From Erwinia sp. HDF1-3R (GTDB taxonomy: Bacteria; Pseudomonadota; Gammaproteobacteria; Enterobacterales; Enterobacteriaceae): a stretch of DNA of 64,000 nt. A model generated the notes under the pieces. That model saw only the letters and a list, made by a program, of their open reading frames with translations, searched no databases and was not told where the DNA came from. The stretch spans positions 682,001 to 746,000 of the forward strand of contig NZ_CP155071.1 of assembly GCF_039621855.1 (NCBI RefSeq), read 5' to 3'. Position 1 is the stretch's first letter. Each line of letters begins with the position of its first letter. Position numbers and translations under genes: made by a program. Below are positions 16,933 to 28,312 of this stretch, in pieces.

Positions 16933-17751
16933 GTGAGAATGAAGATTAACAGAACAGGTTTAACCGGGGCCGCCGTGCTGGTCGCCCTGACGCTGTCCGG
17001 CTGCGCCAGCCACCAGCAGGATGCCGCCAATCAACTTAATCAGCAGTCGGTGATGGCTTTGAACTGGTTCCAGCAGTCGGGAGAGTACCAGGCGCTGGCC
17101 TGGCAGGCGTTTAACTTTGCCACGCTCGCCTTTGACCATTCCGCTTCACTGACCGGTAAGCCAAAAGCGGTAATCGTCGATCTGGACGAAACGATGATTG
17201 ATAACAGCGCCTACAGCGCCTGGCAGGTAAAGGCCAACCAGCCGTTTAGCGATAAAACCTGGTCTGCATGGACTCAGGCGCGTCAGGCGACGGCGATACC
17301 GGGCGCGGTAGCGTTTGCCAACTACGTTAACAGCCACGGCGGCACCATGTTTTACGTCTCAAACCGCGACGGTCAGGACGCCGCTGCCACGGCAGATAAT
17401 CTGAAGCGGCTGGGCTTTACCGGCGTAAATGACAAAACGCTAAGGCTGAAAACCGACAGCTCCAACAAGCAGGCGCGGTTTGACGCCATCCGGGCGGAAG
17501 GTTACAACGTGGTGCTTTATATCGGCGATAACCTTAACGACTACGGCGCCGCCACTTACCATCAGGGTAACGCCCAGCGCCGCGCCTTTGTGAATCAAAA
17601 CCATCGCCTGTTTGGCACCCAGTTTATTATTCTGCCGAACCCGCTTTATGGCGACTGGGAAAGCGGCTTGGGGCAGGGTTATAACCAACTGACGCCGCAG
17701 CAAAAGCTGCAAACGCGCGACGCGAACCTTAAGGCGTGGAGCGGGAAATAA
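16933..17751 (+). CDS. Class C acid phosphatase lipoprotein (e(P4)-like 5'-nucleotidase)
   Basis: The 272-residue protein has a lipoprotein signal with the lipobox LSGC near residue 24, so it should be an outer membrane or periplasmic lipoprotein. The catalytic HAD motif VDLDETMIDN lies at about residues 83-92 (first Asp the nucleophile), with FYVSNRDGQ and YIGDNLNDYG as motifs II and IV. This matches the class C acid phosphatases such as Haemophilus lipoprotein e(P4), which dephosphorylate nucleotides including NMN in the periplasm. The GTG at 16933 lies at good distance from AGGG; ATG at 16939 is an alternative start. It is monocistronic. Confidence 0.9.
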   Translation: MRMKINRTGLTGAAVLVALTLSGCASHQQDAANQLNQQSVMALNWFQQSGEYQALAWQAFNFATLAFDHSASLTGKPKAVIVDLDETMIDNSAYSAWQVKANQPFSDKTWSAWTQARQATAIPGAVAFANYVNSHGGTMFYVSNRDGQDAAATADNLKRLGFTGVNDKTLRLKTDSSNKQARFDAIRAEGYNVVLYIGDNLNDYGAATYHQGNAQRRAFVNQNHRLFGTQFIILPNPLYGDWESGLGQGYNQLTPQQKLQTRDANLKAWSGK

Positions 17752-17834
17752 AAGAGAGGGCCCGGGCCGCGTCCGGGCGTTATCACCCGCCGGTACACTC
17801 AGCCTCATCCCCCGGTAAACTCACCCTCGACCGA

Positions 17835-19979
<2,145 letters not shown>

Positions 19980-20022
19980 CTACACCTTAACTATCCAATG
20001 CTAACTCTTTCAGGGAACTGCG

Positions 20023-21342
20023 ATGCCCATTACTTTTATTGTGCTTGGTGTGATCCTGCTGCTGGTACTGATGATCGTCTTCAAAGTGAATGGCTTTATT
20101 GCACTCATTTTTGTTTCTGCCGTGGTCGGGGTGTTGGAGGGCATGACGCCGCTGGCGGTCATCGCTTCGATCCAGAAAGGCGTCGGGGGCACGCTCGGCA
20201 GCCTGGCATTAATTCTGGGGTTCGGCGCCATGCTCGGCAGGCTGGTATCGGACACCGGTGCCGCACAGCGCGTGGCCACTACGCTGATTGCGGCCTTCGG
20301 CAAAGCGCGCCTGCAGTGGGCGCTGGTGGTCACCGGACTGATCGTCGGGCTGGCGATGTTTTATGAGGTGGGATTTGTGCTGCTGCTGCCGCTGGTGTTT
20401 ACCATTGTGGCGGCCGCCCAGCTGCCGCTGCTCTACGTTGGCGTGCCGATGGTGGCGGCGCTTTCGGTCACCCACTGCTTTCTGCCGCCGCATCCCGGCC
20501 CCACGGCTATCGCCACGATATTTGGTGCCAACATCGGCACCACGCTGCTGTACGGGCTGATCATTACGCTGCCGACGGTGATTATTGCCGGGCCGCTCTT
20601 CTCACGCTTTCTTAAAAGCTTTGAGCACAGCCCGCCGGAAGGGCTGTTTAACCCGAAAATCTTTGAAGAGCATGAAATGCCGGGCTTCTGGACCAGCATT
20701 TTTGCGGCGGTGATCCCGGTGATCCTGATGGCGCTGGCGGCTATTTGCGAGCTGACGATGCCGAAAGAGAATGCGCTGCGGCAGTTCTTTGAGTTTGTCG
20801 GTAATCCGGCGGTGGCGCTGTTTATCTCGGTGGTGGTCGCCGTGCTGACGCTGGGGCTGCGCAACGGTCGTAAAATGGAGGAGGTGATGGATATCTGCGG
20901 CAGTTCGATCGCGGCCATCGCCATGATCGTGTTCATTATCGCCGGGGGCGGGGCCTTTAAGCAGGTGCTGGTGGACAGCGGCGTAGGCGACTACATTGCC
21001 AACCTGATGAAGGGGTCGTCGCTGTCGCCGCTGCTGATGTGCTGGACGGTCGCGGCGATGCTACGCGTGGCGCTGGGGTCGGCGACGGTCGCGGCGATCA
21101 CCACCGCCGGTATCGTTACGCCGATCGTGGCGATCACCCACACCGATCCGGCGCTGATGGTGCTGGCGGTGGGATCCGGCAGCGTGATTGCCTCTCACGT
21201 CAACGATCCGGGCTTCTGGCTGTTTAAGGGCTATTTCAATCTTACCCTGGTCGAAACGCTAAAAACCTGGACGGTGATGGAAACATTGATCTCCTTCCTG
21301 GGTTTGGCCGGCGTACTGATTATTAATGCGATTGTTCATTAA
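20023..21342 (+). CDS. GntP-family gluconate/aldonate:H+ symporter
   Basis: The 439-residue protein has about 12-14 transmembrane segments and the GntP-family motifs: GFGAMLGRLVSDTGAAQR near residue 68, HCFLPPHPGPTA near residue 150, and SGSVIASHVNDPGFW near the C-terminus. It is close in pattern to GntT, GntU and IdnT, which import D-gluconate, L-idonate or similar aldonates. There is no kinase, dehydratase or GntR/LacI regulator next to it, so the substrate cannot be named. A membrane dehydrogenase cluster that might act on sugar acids converges on it from the right, which would fit a gluconate link, but that is inference. Confidence 0.85.
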   Translation: MPITFIVLGVILLLVLMIVFKVNGFIALIFVSAVVGVLEGMTPLAVIASIQKGVGGTLGSLALILGFGAMLGRLVSDTGAAQRVATTLIAAFGKARLQWALVVTGLIVGLAMFYEVGFVLLLPLVFTIVAAAQLPLLYVGVPMVAALSVTHCFLPPHPGPTAIATIFGANIGTTLLYGLIITLPTVIIAGPLFSRFLKSFEHSPPEGLFNPKIFEEHEMPGFWTSIFAAVIPVILMALAAICELTMPKENALRQFFEFVGNPAVALFISVVVAVLTLGLRNGRKMEEVMDICGSSIAAIAMIVFIIAGGGAFKQVLVDSGVGDYIANLMKGSSLSPLLMCWTVAAMLRVALGSATVAAITTAGIVTPIVAITHTDPALMVLAVGSGSVIASHVNDPGFWLFKGYFNLTLVETLKTWTVMETLISFLGLAGVLIINAIVH

Positions 21343-21557
21343 TGCCCTATATCGCACAGCGCCCGGCATTCTCCAGCAGATCGTGCATATGGATGATGGC
21401 TTCACGATGATTAACTTCGCACTCAACGTTTCTGATGAAGTCTGGCAATCCCGCCTGCACGCCTCTGATGCGGCGGGCTTGCCTGATTATTCAGCAGCGG
21501 ATGAGCAGTTCAACCTGATAATGCGTTATTTCACTGAGCCGGGCACATACGAGGGCT

Positions 21558-22883
21558 TTAAGGTCGTTGGCTACGGTTAATCAGAGTACCCTCACTGTAA
21601 ACCGGCGGCGCGGGCAGTTTTGATCCCTTACGGCAGGCGGCGACCTGCTTTTCGCTGACCTTTGCCGCTGCCGGATTGCCGAAGCGCAGGCTGACGTAGT
21701 TACTGATATCCGCTATCTGCCGATCGCTCAGCTCAGAGGCAAAGGCGGGCATCAGGATCTCACCCTGTGACGTATGCCGCCGCACGCCATTTAAGATCAC
21801 CGATACGACATTCCGGCTGTCGGACGCGCCGGTGGTGGTATGGTGATAAAGCGAAGGGTAGGCTCCAAAGCCGCTGCCCGAACCGCTGCCCTGCGCGCCG
21901 TGGCAGCTGGCGCAGTTACCGGCATACAGCACCGCGCCCGGCTGCGCCAGGCGCTGCTGCTCGCTGGCCCCGCGCAGCCCCATCACCTGCCAGTCGGGCT
22001 GTCCCCACTCGCTGCGTGGCCGGGTTTGCGTCTTATCCCCCTCCGGTTTTACCGAGCGCAGATAGTCAGCGATATCGCGCAGATCCTGCTCCGGCAGATG
22101 CTGCATACTGTGCTCGATCGCCTCGGCCATCGGGCCAGATGCGCTGGCGCGGCCGGCCACATAGCCGGTTTTGAGATACTGAACCAGCTGATCCTCCGTC
22201 CAGTCACCGATGCCCGCATTGCGATCCGGCGTAATATTCCAGGCGATCCAGCCGCCGAGATCGCCGCCCGCCAGCGGACGATCGTTATCCATGCCTAAGG
22301 TGAGCGTTCGCGGGGTGTGACAGGTGCCGCAGTGTGCCAGTGCCTCCACCAGATAGCGGCCATTATTCCACGCTGCGCTCCGCGTCGGATCCGGCTGCAA
22401 TTCACCGCGATCGAGGTTAAACCACTTCCAGACGCGCAGTCCCCAGCGCTGATTAAAGGGAAAGGTTAGATGCGTTTGCGGTGAGGGCTGGTGAACGCCG
22501 GGCTGCGAGAGGATCCAGGCGCGGATCGCCAGCACATCCTCGCGGCGCATTTTACGGAATGCATCATAGGGCATGGCCGGATACAGCTGTCGGCCGTTTG
22601 GCGCCACGCCCTCGCGGACCGCCGCGACAAACTGATCTTCGCTCCAGCCGCCAATGCCGTACTCCGGGTCTGAGGAGATATTGCTGCCGTAAATCTGCCC
22701 AAACGGCGTACTCACCGCAAAGCCGCCACCCAGCGGCTTGCCGTGGGTCGCGGTATGGCAGGCCAGGCAGTCAGATGCGGTGGCCAGGTAGGCCCCGCGC
22801 GTAATTTGCGCCTCGTCCGCCTGCGCCTGAAGGCTTAACAGCAGGGAGAAAAGCATAAGGAGAGGTAAAAAGGGCAATCTCAT
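21558..22883 (-). CDS. Tri-heme cytochrome c subunit of a membrane-bound dehydrogenase
   Basis: The 441-residue protein has a signal peptide (residues 1-22, ending LQAQA) and three c-type heme sites: CLACH at 39-43, CGTCH at 185-189 and CASCH at 324-328. This is the layout of the cytochrome subunit of gluconate 2-dehydrogenase, 2-ketogluconate dehydrogenase, sorbitol dehydrogenase and alcohol dehydrogenase complexes, which pass electrons from a periplasmic flavoprotein to ubiquinone. Its ATG overlaps the stop of the flavoprotein gene by four bases. There is no obvious C-terminal membrane helix; the last residues are polar (TLINRSQRP). The substrate is set by the flavoprotein and is unknown. 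Confidence 0.9.
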   Translation of the reverse strand: MRLPFLPLLMLFSLLLSLQAQADEAQITRGAYLATASDCLACHTATHGKPLGGGFAVSTPFGQIYGSNISSDPEYGIGGWSEDQFVAAVREGVAPNGRQLYPAMPYDAFRKMRREDVLAIRAWILSQPGVHQPSPQTHLTFPFNQRWGLRVWKWFNLDRGELQPDPTRSAAWNNGRYLVEALAHCGTCHTPRTLTLGMDNDRPLAGGDLGGWIAWNITPDRNAGIGDWTEDQLVQYLKTGYVAGRASASGPMAEAIEHSMQHLPEQDLRDIADYLRSVKPEGDKTQTRPRSEWGQPDWQVMGLRGASEQQRLAQPGAVLYAGNCASCHGAQGSGSGSGFGAYPSLYHHTTTGASDSRNVVSVILNGVRRHTSQGEILMPAFASELSDRQIADISNYVSLRFGNPAAAKVSEKQVAACRKGSKLPAPPVYSEGTLINRSQRP

Positions 22884-24493
22884 CCGGCACCTCTGAGCGT
22901 TTTCAACACGTTGTCCGCCATCATAAGCGCCAGCGCGGTGCCGGTCAGGGTAGAGTTGACCGTGGCGCAGGAGGGCATGATCCCGGTACCGGCAATAAAC
23001 AGGTTGGGATGATCGTGCGCACGACACTCCGCATTGACCACCGAGTTCTCAGGATCGTTGCCCATGATCATCGTGCCGGTAATATGCTGGTTGTTGTCGT
23101 ACACGCCGCGCGGACTGAATGCGGCGTCGCGGCCACCCATCTGCGCCACGATGCGTTTAAAATCAGCGGCGGCCTGGTCATAGCCGCGATGCACGTACTG
23201 CGGAAAGCGGTAGTAAACCTCCAGCTTTGGAATGCCCCAGGCATCTTTCTTCGTTTGACTGAGCGTGACGCGGTTGTCCGGCTCCGGCAGCATTTCCAGC
23301 AGCGACTTCAGCAGGACGAAGCGCTCTGCCTGCCAGCGCAGCTTCTCGTTCAGGGCTTTACCATAGAAGCCCTGACGCACCAGACGCTCGGTCAGATAGC
23401 GCACCGGCGAGGTGTTCGCAAAGTCAATGCGCACTGCCGATCGCGTGCGGCGAAACGCGCCTTCGCGCAGGTTATTGATACTCCCCGGTCGCATCGGGCC
23501 GCGGCCAAACCAGACCGGTTCATCAGCATAGAACTCCACCGACGATCCGGGGTGATCCATCAGGTTGCGTCCGACCATGCCAGAGCGATTAGCAATACCC
23601 TGCGGATGGTGCGAGCTGGTGGAGAGCAGCAGAATTTTCGGGCTTTCCAGGCCGTTAGCGGTCAGCACAAAGCACCGGCCGGTGACGCGGTGGCTCTCCC
23701 GGTTGCGGTCGAGATAATGCACCGCCTGGATCCGCCCCTGCGGATCGGATTCGATGCGGTACACCACCGCGTTGGCAACGACCCGCACGCCCGCATCAAG
23801 GGCTTTGCGCGCCGAGATGCCGCCGTGGTACTGCGCATCAATCGGGCAGATGGGCATACAGTTGTTATTACCGCAGCAGGCGGGGCGGCCATCATAAGGC
23901 TGACTGTTGCGGGCCTGCGGGCCAATACCCACCTCATAGCCCAACGGAGCAAGACGCTGTTTGAGCCGCTCAAAGCCGTAGGGCAGCGGGATGCCGGGCA
24001 GCGGGTAGGGGCGGGAGCGCGGCGAGGAGAGATCTGCGTCACCTGAGACGCCCATCTGATATTCGGCCTCGCAGTACCAGGGCTCGAGCTGCTGATAGCT
24101 GATGGGCCAGTCGCGGCCCACGCCGTACAGCGAGTGCAGGCGCATGTCGTTCGGCAGCAGGCGAAATGCCTGTCCGGCCCAGTGCCAGGTGGTGCCGCCG
24201 ATCCCGCGCAGATACTGCGCGCGATAGGGATCCGGGCCTTTCTGGATCAGATACTCATTATCCACCGGGATAAACTTGGGCTGCGGCGCCCAGGGCTCGG
24301 GCGGATAAGGCTCGGTAAAGTCGCCTTTAAACGGGGAGTTGCGGAAGTACTCCACCGCCTGATCCCTTTTGATCTCAGGGCCGGACTCCAGCATCAGCAC
24401 CGAAGCACCCGCCTTCACCATTTTCAGCGCCGCCAGCGAACCCGCGATCCCGGCACCAATCACGACCACATCTGCGCTTAATGATTCAGCCAT
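22880..24493 (-). CDS. GMC-family FAD-dependent dehydrogenase, large subunit
   Basis: This 537-residue flavoprotein has the N-terminal dinucleotide fold VVIGAGIAGSLAALKM (residues 10-25), and a C-terminal GMC signature with FIAGTGIMPSCATVNSTLTGTAL, containing the catalytic-region Asn. A cysteine-rich patch in the middle (ACCGNNNCMPICP) resembles the 3Fe-4S-binding region reported for FAD-dependent glucose and related dehydrogenases. Together with the small subunit and tri-heme cytochrome it forms a gluconate/2-ketogluconate dehydrogenase-type complex at the periplasmic side; the partner carries the Tat signal. It overlaps both neighbours. The substrate is unknown. Its place at the tail of a gallate operon suggests oxidation of a plant-derived polyol or acid, which is inference. 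Confidence 0.88.
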   Translation of the reverse strand: MAESLSADVVVIGAGIAGSLAALKMVKAGASVLMLESGPEIKRDQAVEYFRNSPFKGDFTEPYPPEPWAPQPKFIPVDNEYLIQKGPDPYRAQYLRGIGGTTWHWAGQAFRLLPNDMRLHSLYGVGRDWPISYQQLEPWYCEAEYQMGVSGDADLSSPRSRPYPLPGIPLPYGFERLKQRLAPLGYEVGIGPQARNSQPYDGRPACCGNNNCMPICPIDAQYHGGISARKALDAGVRVVANAVVYRIESDPQGRIQAVHYLDRNRESHRVTGRCFVLTANGLESPKILLLSTSSHHPQGIANRSGMVGRNLMDHPGSSVEFYADEPVWFGRGPMRPGSINNLREGAFRRTRSAVRIDFANTSPVRYLTERLVRQGFYGKALNEKLRWQAERFVLLKSLLEMLPEPDNRVTLSQTKKDAWGIPKLEVYYRFPQYVHRGYDQAAADFKRIVAQMGGRDAAFSPRGVYDNNQHITGTMIMGNDPENSVVNAECRAHDHPNLFIAGTGIMPSCATVNSTLTGTALALMMADNVLKTLRGAG

Positions 24494-25097
24494 GCAGACT
24501 CTCCTTTGTCATGTGCTGACGGGCAGCCGGGTAACCTTTATCGGCGACGATCGCCTGCGCTGGCGTATTAGCATTCGCGGCGAGGGGCAATCCGCCCACC
24601 TGGCTTCCTTCTGCCGGGGGCTGCGTCCAGAAATTGGGCGCGCCGGGGGCATAGCTGGGCGGAAGAAGGGTGTCCCTGACCAGCTGATAGCTGACTATAT
24701 TTTCAAAGCCGATGCAGCGAGGGTGCTCACTCCCGACCACGCCGAGATACCAGCCGGAGATAATCATATGGGCCAGTGCCTGAAGGTCAGGGGGAAGAGA
24801 CGCGGGTAGCGTCTGCCCGTTCTCCTGCGCCAGCAGCGCGGTGAGGCGGTCAACGTTGTAGTCAAGGTCTTCAACCGTGGCATGTAGCCAGCGGTGAAGC
24901 CGCTGCGCCAGCAGCGGGTCGGGGCTGGTGGTCCCGGTTAGCTGCCGGGAAAGCAGGAGAAAATTATCCGGTAACAGAAAGGCCTGCGCCTGAGGGGCAG
25001 CAGCGTTAACGGCGCCGCCCGGTAACCACCGGGTCAGGACACCGGCAGCCAGCAGTCCCGCTGAGCTGGCCAGAAGTCGACGACGTGTAAGGGGCAT
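24486..25097 (-). CDS. Small subunit (subunit 3) of the membrane-bound dehydrogenase, Tat-exported
   Basis: The 203-residue protein starts with a twin-arginine signal peptide (MPLTRRRLLASSAGLLAAG), suggesting that folded cofactor-bearing partners are exported by the Tat pathway on its signal. The mature part has the pattern of the gluconate 2-dehydrogenase subunit 3 / FdhS-like family (LDYNVDRLTALL, MIISGWYLGVVG). The gene overlaps the flavoprotein start by eight bases, consistent with a tight complex. I chose the ATG at 25097 because the signal peptide begins there; a longer frame to 25247 reads into the upstream gene. Confidence 0.85.
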   Translation of the reverse strand: MPLTRRRLLASSAGLLAAGVLTRWLPGGAVNAAAPQAQAFLLPDNFLLLSRQLTGTTSPDPLLAQRLHRWLHATVEDLDYNVDRLTALLAQENGQTLPASLPPDLQALAHMIISGWYLGVVGSEHPRCIGFENIVSYQLVRDTLLPPSYAPGAPNFWTQPPAEGSQVGGLPLAANANTPAQAIVADKGYPAARQHMTKESLHG

Positions 25098-25128
25098 GGG
25101 ATGAGTCCTTAAGTACATGTTGTCCGGG

Positions 25129-25587
25129 TCAGTGCAGCGAACGGGCTGCGGATTCCGACGCCTGATTATCCAGTTCCTGTTGGGGTGTACTGACGCCAAC
25201 GGCGCCGACAACATCACCTTTAAGAGAGAGGGGGTAACCGCCGCCAAGCGCCACCGCCTGCGGGATCGCCAGCACGGTGGTTTCCCCTTTTTGCAGACGC
25301 TGCATCATTTTCAGCGACGGCGTGTGATAAAGGGCCGAGGTGCGCGCCTTGCCCAGCGAGGCTTCAACGCAGCCGGGCGGTGCGCCATCGAGCCGCTGAA
25401 AGGCCAGCAGCAGGCCATCGCCATCAACCACGGCGACACAGCCGGTACTGTGCGCCGCTGCCAGCGTGGATTTCACCTGTGCGATCACCTGCCAGGCCCG
25501 GTCTGCATTAAGATCCGGTGCGGAGGCTGCCTGACTACCGCCCGCTGCTGCCATCAGCAGGATGGCGGCAAGTAAATGCTTTTTCAT
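25129..25587 (-). CDS. Periplasmic GlcG/HbpS-family (DUF336) protein
   Basis: The 152-residue protein has a signal peptide (MKKHLLAAILLMAAAGGSQA) and a GlcG/HbpS fold: GCVAVVDGDGLLLAFQRLDGA in the first half, ASLGKARTSALYHTPS in the middle and VALGGGYPLSLKGDVVGAVGVS in the second half. HbpS of Streptomyces binds heme and senses redox stress; GlcG is a related protein of the glycolate operon. Exported versions are often found beside cytochrome-linked dehydrogenases. Here it lies 31 bases upstream of the Tat small subunit and one base downstream of the dehydrogenase-like gene, so it is part of the same operon. Heme binding is plausible but unproven. Confidence 0.82.
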   Translation of the reverse strand: MKKHLLAAILLMAAAGGSQAASAPDLNADRAWQVIAQVKSTLAAAHSTGCVAVVDGDGLLLAFQRLDGAPPGCVEASLGKARTSALYHTPSLKMMQRLQKGETTVLAIPQAVALGGGYPLSLKGDVVGAVGVSTPQQELDNQASESAARSLH

Positions 25588-25588
25588 C

Positions 25589-26500
25589 TCATCTGTCCTT
25601 AAATAATGTATCCAGGGTGTGCTGCCAGTTGAAGGGCGTAAGCTGCTGATAAGTCAGCTGACGCTGGCGCAGGGCATCCACCAGGCCCTGTTGCGTGGTG
25701 ACAATCCCCTGACTCATGGCGGCATCCACACCGACATCTTCCAGCGTTTTTACCACTTCCCGCATCTCCTCTGCTCTGCGCTGGCCGTGCTCGGCGACGC
25801 GGCTAATCAGGTAGTCCGGCAGCGCATCGTTCCAGCCCAGCGAAGGAAAGCTGGCGTGCAGGGATGCCAGCACCGGCTGTTCAACGCCATATCGACGGGC
25901 GGCGCTCAGACACTCGGTGGTCAGCGCCTCGAGGCCTTTAATCATCACGCTGCGGCACATCTTTATTGCCGAGGCTTCGCCCACCTGCTGACTCTGAAAG
26001 CGACTGTTCAGCCCGAGCGTCTCCAGTTTACGGGCTATTGCCTCGGCCTCCAGTCCTCCGATCAGCAGCGGTGTTGCCAGGCGCTTAGGCGGGACGGGTG
26101 ACATCACGGCCACATCAATATAATCGGCACCGCTGGCCTGTACCTGTGCGGCAGCGGCCTGTTTGGTCGCCGGGGAAACAGAGTTCAGATCGAGAAATAC
26201 CTGTCCGGGCTTCAGCAGCGCGGCGGCTTCGGTGGCGACCGCCAGCGCCTGGGAGGCGGTAACGGTGGAGAATATCAGCGTGGCATTGTCCAGCGCCTCC
26301 GCCAGCGATCCCGCCACCCGCACGCCCGCCCCGGCCGCTTTTTGTCGCAGCCCGGCCTGCTCGTCCGCCAGCGATTCGGCCTGTGCGGACGGAGTGATAA
26401 ACTTACGATCCCAAACGGTGACTACGGCACGATCGGCCAGGTCCGCTGCGAAGATGCCCCCGGCCTCGCCAAAGCCGATAAAGGTAATATTGATCATCAT
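25589..26500 (-). CDS. NAD(P)-dependent beta-hydroxyacid dehydrogenase-like protein with DUF1932
   Basis: The 303-residue protein has an N-terminal Rossmann domain starting ITFIGFGEAGGIFAADLA and a C-terminal DUF1932 helical domain (GEASAIKMCRSVMIKGLEALTTE, with the conserved catalytic-type lysine, then ERHGQRR-like and EMREV segments). It is related to 6-phosphogluconate and 3-hydroxyisobutyrate dehydrogenases. Its start overlaps the galD stop by four bases, which argues for a role in the gallate pathway or an adjoining feeder route. Its substrate is unknown; oxidation of a hydroxy-acid intermediate derived from gallate catabolism would be one option. Confidence 0.82.
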   Translation of the reverse strand: MMINITFIGFGEAGGIFAADLADRAVVTVWDRKFITPSAQAESLADEQAGLRQKAAGAGVRVAGSLAEALDNATLIFSTVTASQALAVATEAAALLKPGQVFLDLNSVSPATKQAAAAQVQASGADYIDVAVMSPVPPKRLATPLLIGGLEAEAIARKLETLGLNSRFQSQQVGEASAIKMCRSVMIKGLEALTTECLSAARRYGVEQPVLASLHASFPSLGWNDALPDYLISRVAEHGQRRAEEMREVVKTLEDVGVDAAMSQGIVTTQQGLVDALRQRQLTYQQLTPFNWQHTLDTLFKDR

Positions 26501-27597
26501 GGCGCTCCGTGAGTGGTTGTCGCTGGCCAGACCGCGTCCGGGATCAGCACTTCGCCGTCAAAGATCGACCTGGCCGTGCGCAGTAACCCTGCGCCCGTCA
26601 GCGTCATCTGCTCGTCACGCTGCAAAATAACGCTAAATTCCCCGCTGGGATGCTCAACGCTCAGGCGCTGATCGCGTGCATCGCTGATACGCGCCAGACC
26701 CTCGGCCACGCTGCCCGGCAGCAGGCAGGCGCTGGCAATACTGACCGCGCCCAGCACCCCGACCGAGGCATGGCAGCGGTGAGGAATGAAGGTCCGGCTG
26801 CAAATTGCGCCGCCCTCGCGCGGCTCGGCCAGCAGGCTCATTTTGGGCACGGTTCGCTGGCTCACATCGCCCAGATTCATCAGTGGACCGGCCTGCAGGC
26901 GAATCGATTCCAGACGGCGCTTAAGCGTCTGGTCTGCGTCGAGCTGCTCGCGTGATTCATAGCCGCTCAGGCCGAAATCCGCCGCACGCAGGATCACCAC
27001 CGGCATGCCGTTATCAATGCAGGTGATATCAACACCCTCAACAGTGTCGCGCACGTTGCCGGTGGGGAGCAGCGCGCCACAGCTGGAGCCTGCAATATCA
27101 CTGAAGTTCAGCACAATTTCTGCCGCCGTTCCCGGCACGCCGTCAATTTTCAGCGTGCCGTCGTAGCAGACTTCACCGTCCGGCGTGGCGACCTGCGCCG
27201 TTGCTATCTGGCCGGTATTTTCCATAAAAATCCGCACGCCGGTGGTCTCGCCAGCCGCTTTCACCAGCCCCCGCTCCAGCGCAAAGGGGCCAATAGCCGC
27301 CAGCACATTGCCGCAGTTCTGCCCGTAATCGACGCTGGCGCGATCGACGTTAACCTGGGCAAAAAGATAATCCACGTCGGCATCTTCCCGCTGGGAAGCA
27401 CGTACGATGGCGACTTTGCTGGTCAGCGGATCGCCGCCGCCCAGCCCGTCGATCTGCCTGATATCCGGCGATCCCATCACCGCCAGCAGTACGCGATCGC
27501 GAAGATCCCGCTCTTCCGGCAGATCGTCGGCAAGAAAACAGGCGGCTTTAGAGGTGCCCCCCCGTATTAGCAGGCAGGGCAGGCGGCGCTGGCGCAT
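26497..27597 (-). CDS. galD: 4-oxalomesaconate tautomerase GalD
   Basis: This 366-residue protein is a member of the PrpF/diaminopimelate-epimerase-fold isomerase group. It starts RQRRLPCLLIRGGTSKAACF, typical of PrpF/GalD, and has DGLGGGDPLTSKVAIV and YGQNCGNVLAAIG, the latter with the conserved cysteine loop. GalD converts the keto form of 4-oxalomesaconate, made by gallate dioxygenase, to the enol form used by the hydratase GalB. The gene starts one base after galC ends and overlaps the next gene. The start at 27597 is chosen because upstream codons overlap galC and are unlike the family. Context and motifs agree well. Confidence 0.9.
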   Translation of the reverse strand: MRQRRLPCLLIRGGTSKAACFLADDLPEERDLRDRVLLAVMGSPDIRQIDGLGGGDPLTSKVAIVRASQREDADVDYLFAQVNVDRASVDYGQNCGNVLAAIGPFALERGLVKAAGETTGVRIFMENTGQIATAQVATPDGEVCYDGTLKIDGVPGTAAEIVLNFSDIAGSSCGALLPTGNVRDTVEGVDITCIDNGMPVVILRAADFGLSGYESREQLDADQTLKRRLESIRLQAGPLMNLGDVSQRTVPKMSLLAEPREGGAICSRTFIPHRCHASVGVLGAVSIASACLLPGSVAEGLARISDARDQRLSVEHPSGEFSVILQRDEQMTLTGAGLLRTARSIFDGEVLIPDAVWPATTTHGAP

Positions 27598-27598
27598 A

Positions 27599-28312
27599 TC
27601 AGTTCTCCAGATCGTCCAGGGTGTCCACATAGCGCAGGCCTTTTTCGGCCAGGCGTGGGCGCATTTGATAGATATCCAGCCCCAGCTCGCCGGAGGCCAT
27701 GCGCGCGCGCTTGCTCTCCTCCAGCGCTTCCCGCTTAGCGGCGCTTTCTGCGGTGCTGGCGGCCTCTGCCCGGCGCACCACCACCACACCGTCGTCGTCG
27801 GCGACGATCACATCACCGGGCCAGACCAGCTGGCCGGCGCAGACCACCGGCACGTTGACCGATCCCAGCGTCTCTTTTACCGTGCCCTGGGCGTAAATAG
27901 CGCGGGACCAGACGGCAAAGCCCATCTCACGCAGCGTTTTGCTGTCGCGGATGCCGTGGTCGGCAATCAGGCCCTGTACGCCGCGCGATTGCAGGGAGGT
28001 GGCGAGCAGATCGCCAAAGTAACCGTCAACGCAGGGGGAGGTTGGCACGGCCACCAGAATATCTCCCGGCTGGCACTGCTCGACCGCCACGTGAAACATC
28101 CAGTTGTCGCCGGGTGCCAGCAGGACGGTAACGGCGCTGCCCGCAATGCCTTTATTCTGCTGAATCGGGCGGATAGCCGGGTCCAGCAGCCCTTTGCGGC
28201 CCTGCGCTTCATGTACCGTCGCGACGCCATATCCGGCCAGCGCGGCGATATCACGCCCGGCCGCCCGCTCGATATGACGCACCACCACCCCTTTCTTACC
28301 GATCGCACTCAT
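27599..28312 (-). CDS. galC: 4-carboxy-4-hydroxy-2-oxoadipate aldolase GalC
   Basis: The 237-residue protein belongs to the RraA-like HMG/CHA aldolase family. It starts [17 protein letters not shown] and contains [20 protein letters not shown] sequence, [14 protein letters not shown] with the divalent metal/substrate Arg-Asp pair, and [22 protein letters not shown] aldolase splits 4-carboxy-4-hydroxy-2-oxoadipate to pyruvate and oxaloacetate, the last step of the gallate pathway. The start ATG overlaps the galB stop by four bases; a longer in-frame start at 28471 would lie inside galB. It is followed by galD after one base. Confidence 0.92.
   Translation of the reverse strand: MSAIGKKGVVVRHIERAAGRDIAALAGYGVATVHEAQGRKGLLDPAIRPIQQNKGIAGSAVTVLLAPGDNWMFHVAVEQCQPGDILVAVPTSPCVDGYFGDLLATSLQSRGVQGLIADHGIRDSKTLREMGFAVWSRAIYAQGTVKETLGSVNVPVVCAGQLVWPGDVIVADDDGVVVVRRAEAASTAESAAKREALEESKRARMASGELGLDIYQMRPRLAEKGLRYVDTLDDLEN

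Noticed and set aside
21326..21580. 84-codon plus-strand frame after the GntP permease
   Set aside because: It begins inside the permease end and runs into the cytochrome gene; no ribosome binding site or family pattern was seen.
23009..24046. 345-codon frame antisense to the GMC dehydrogenase
   Set aside because: Shadow frame; the flavoprotein on the minus strand has all family signatures.
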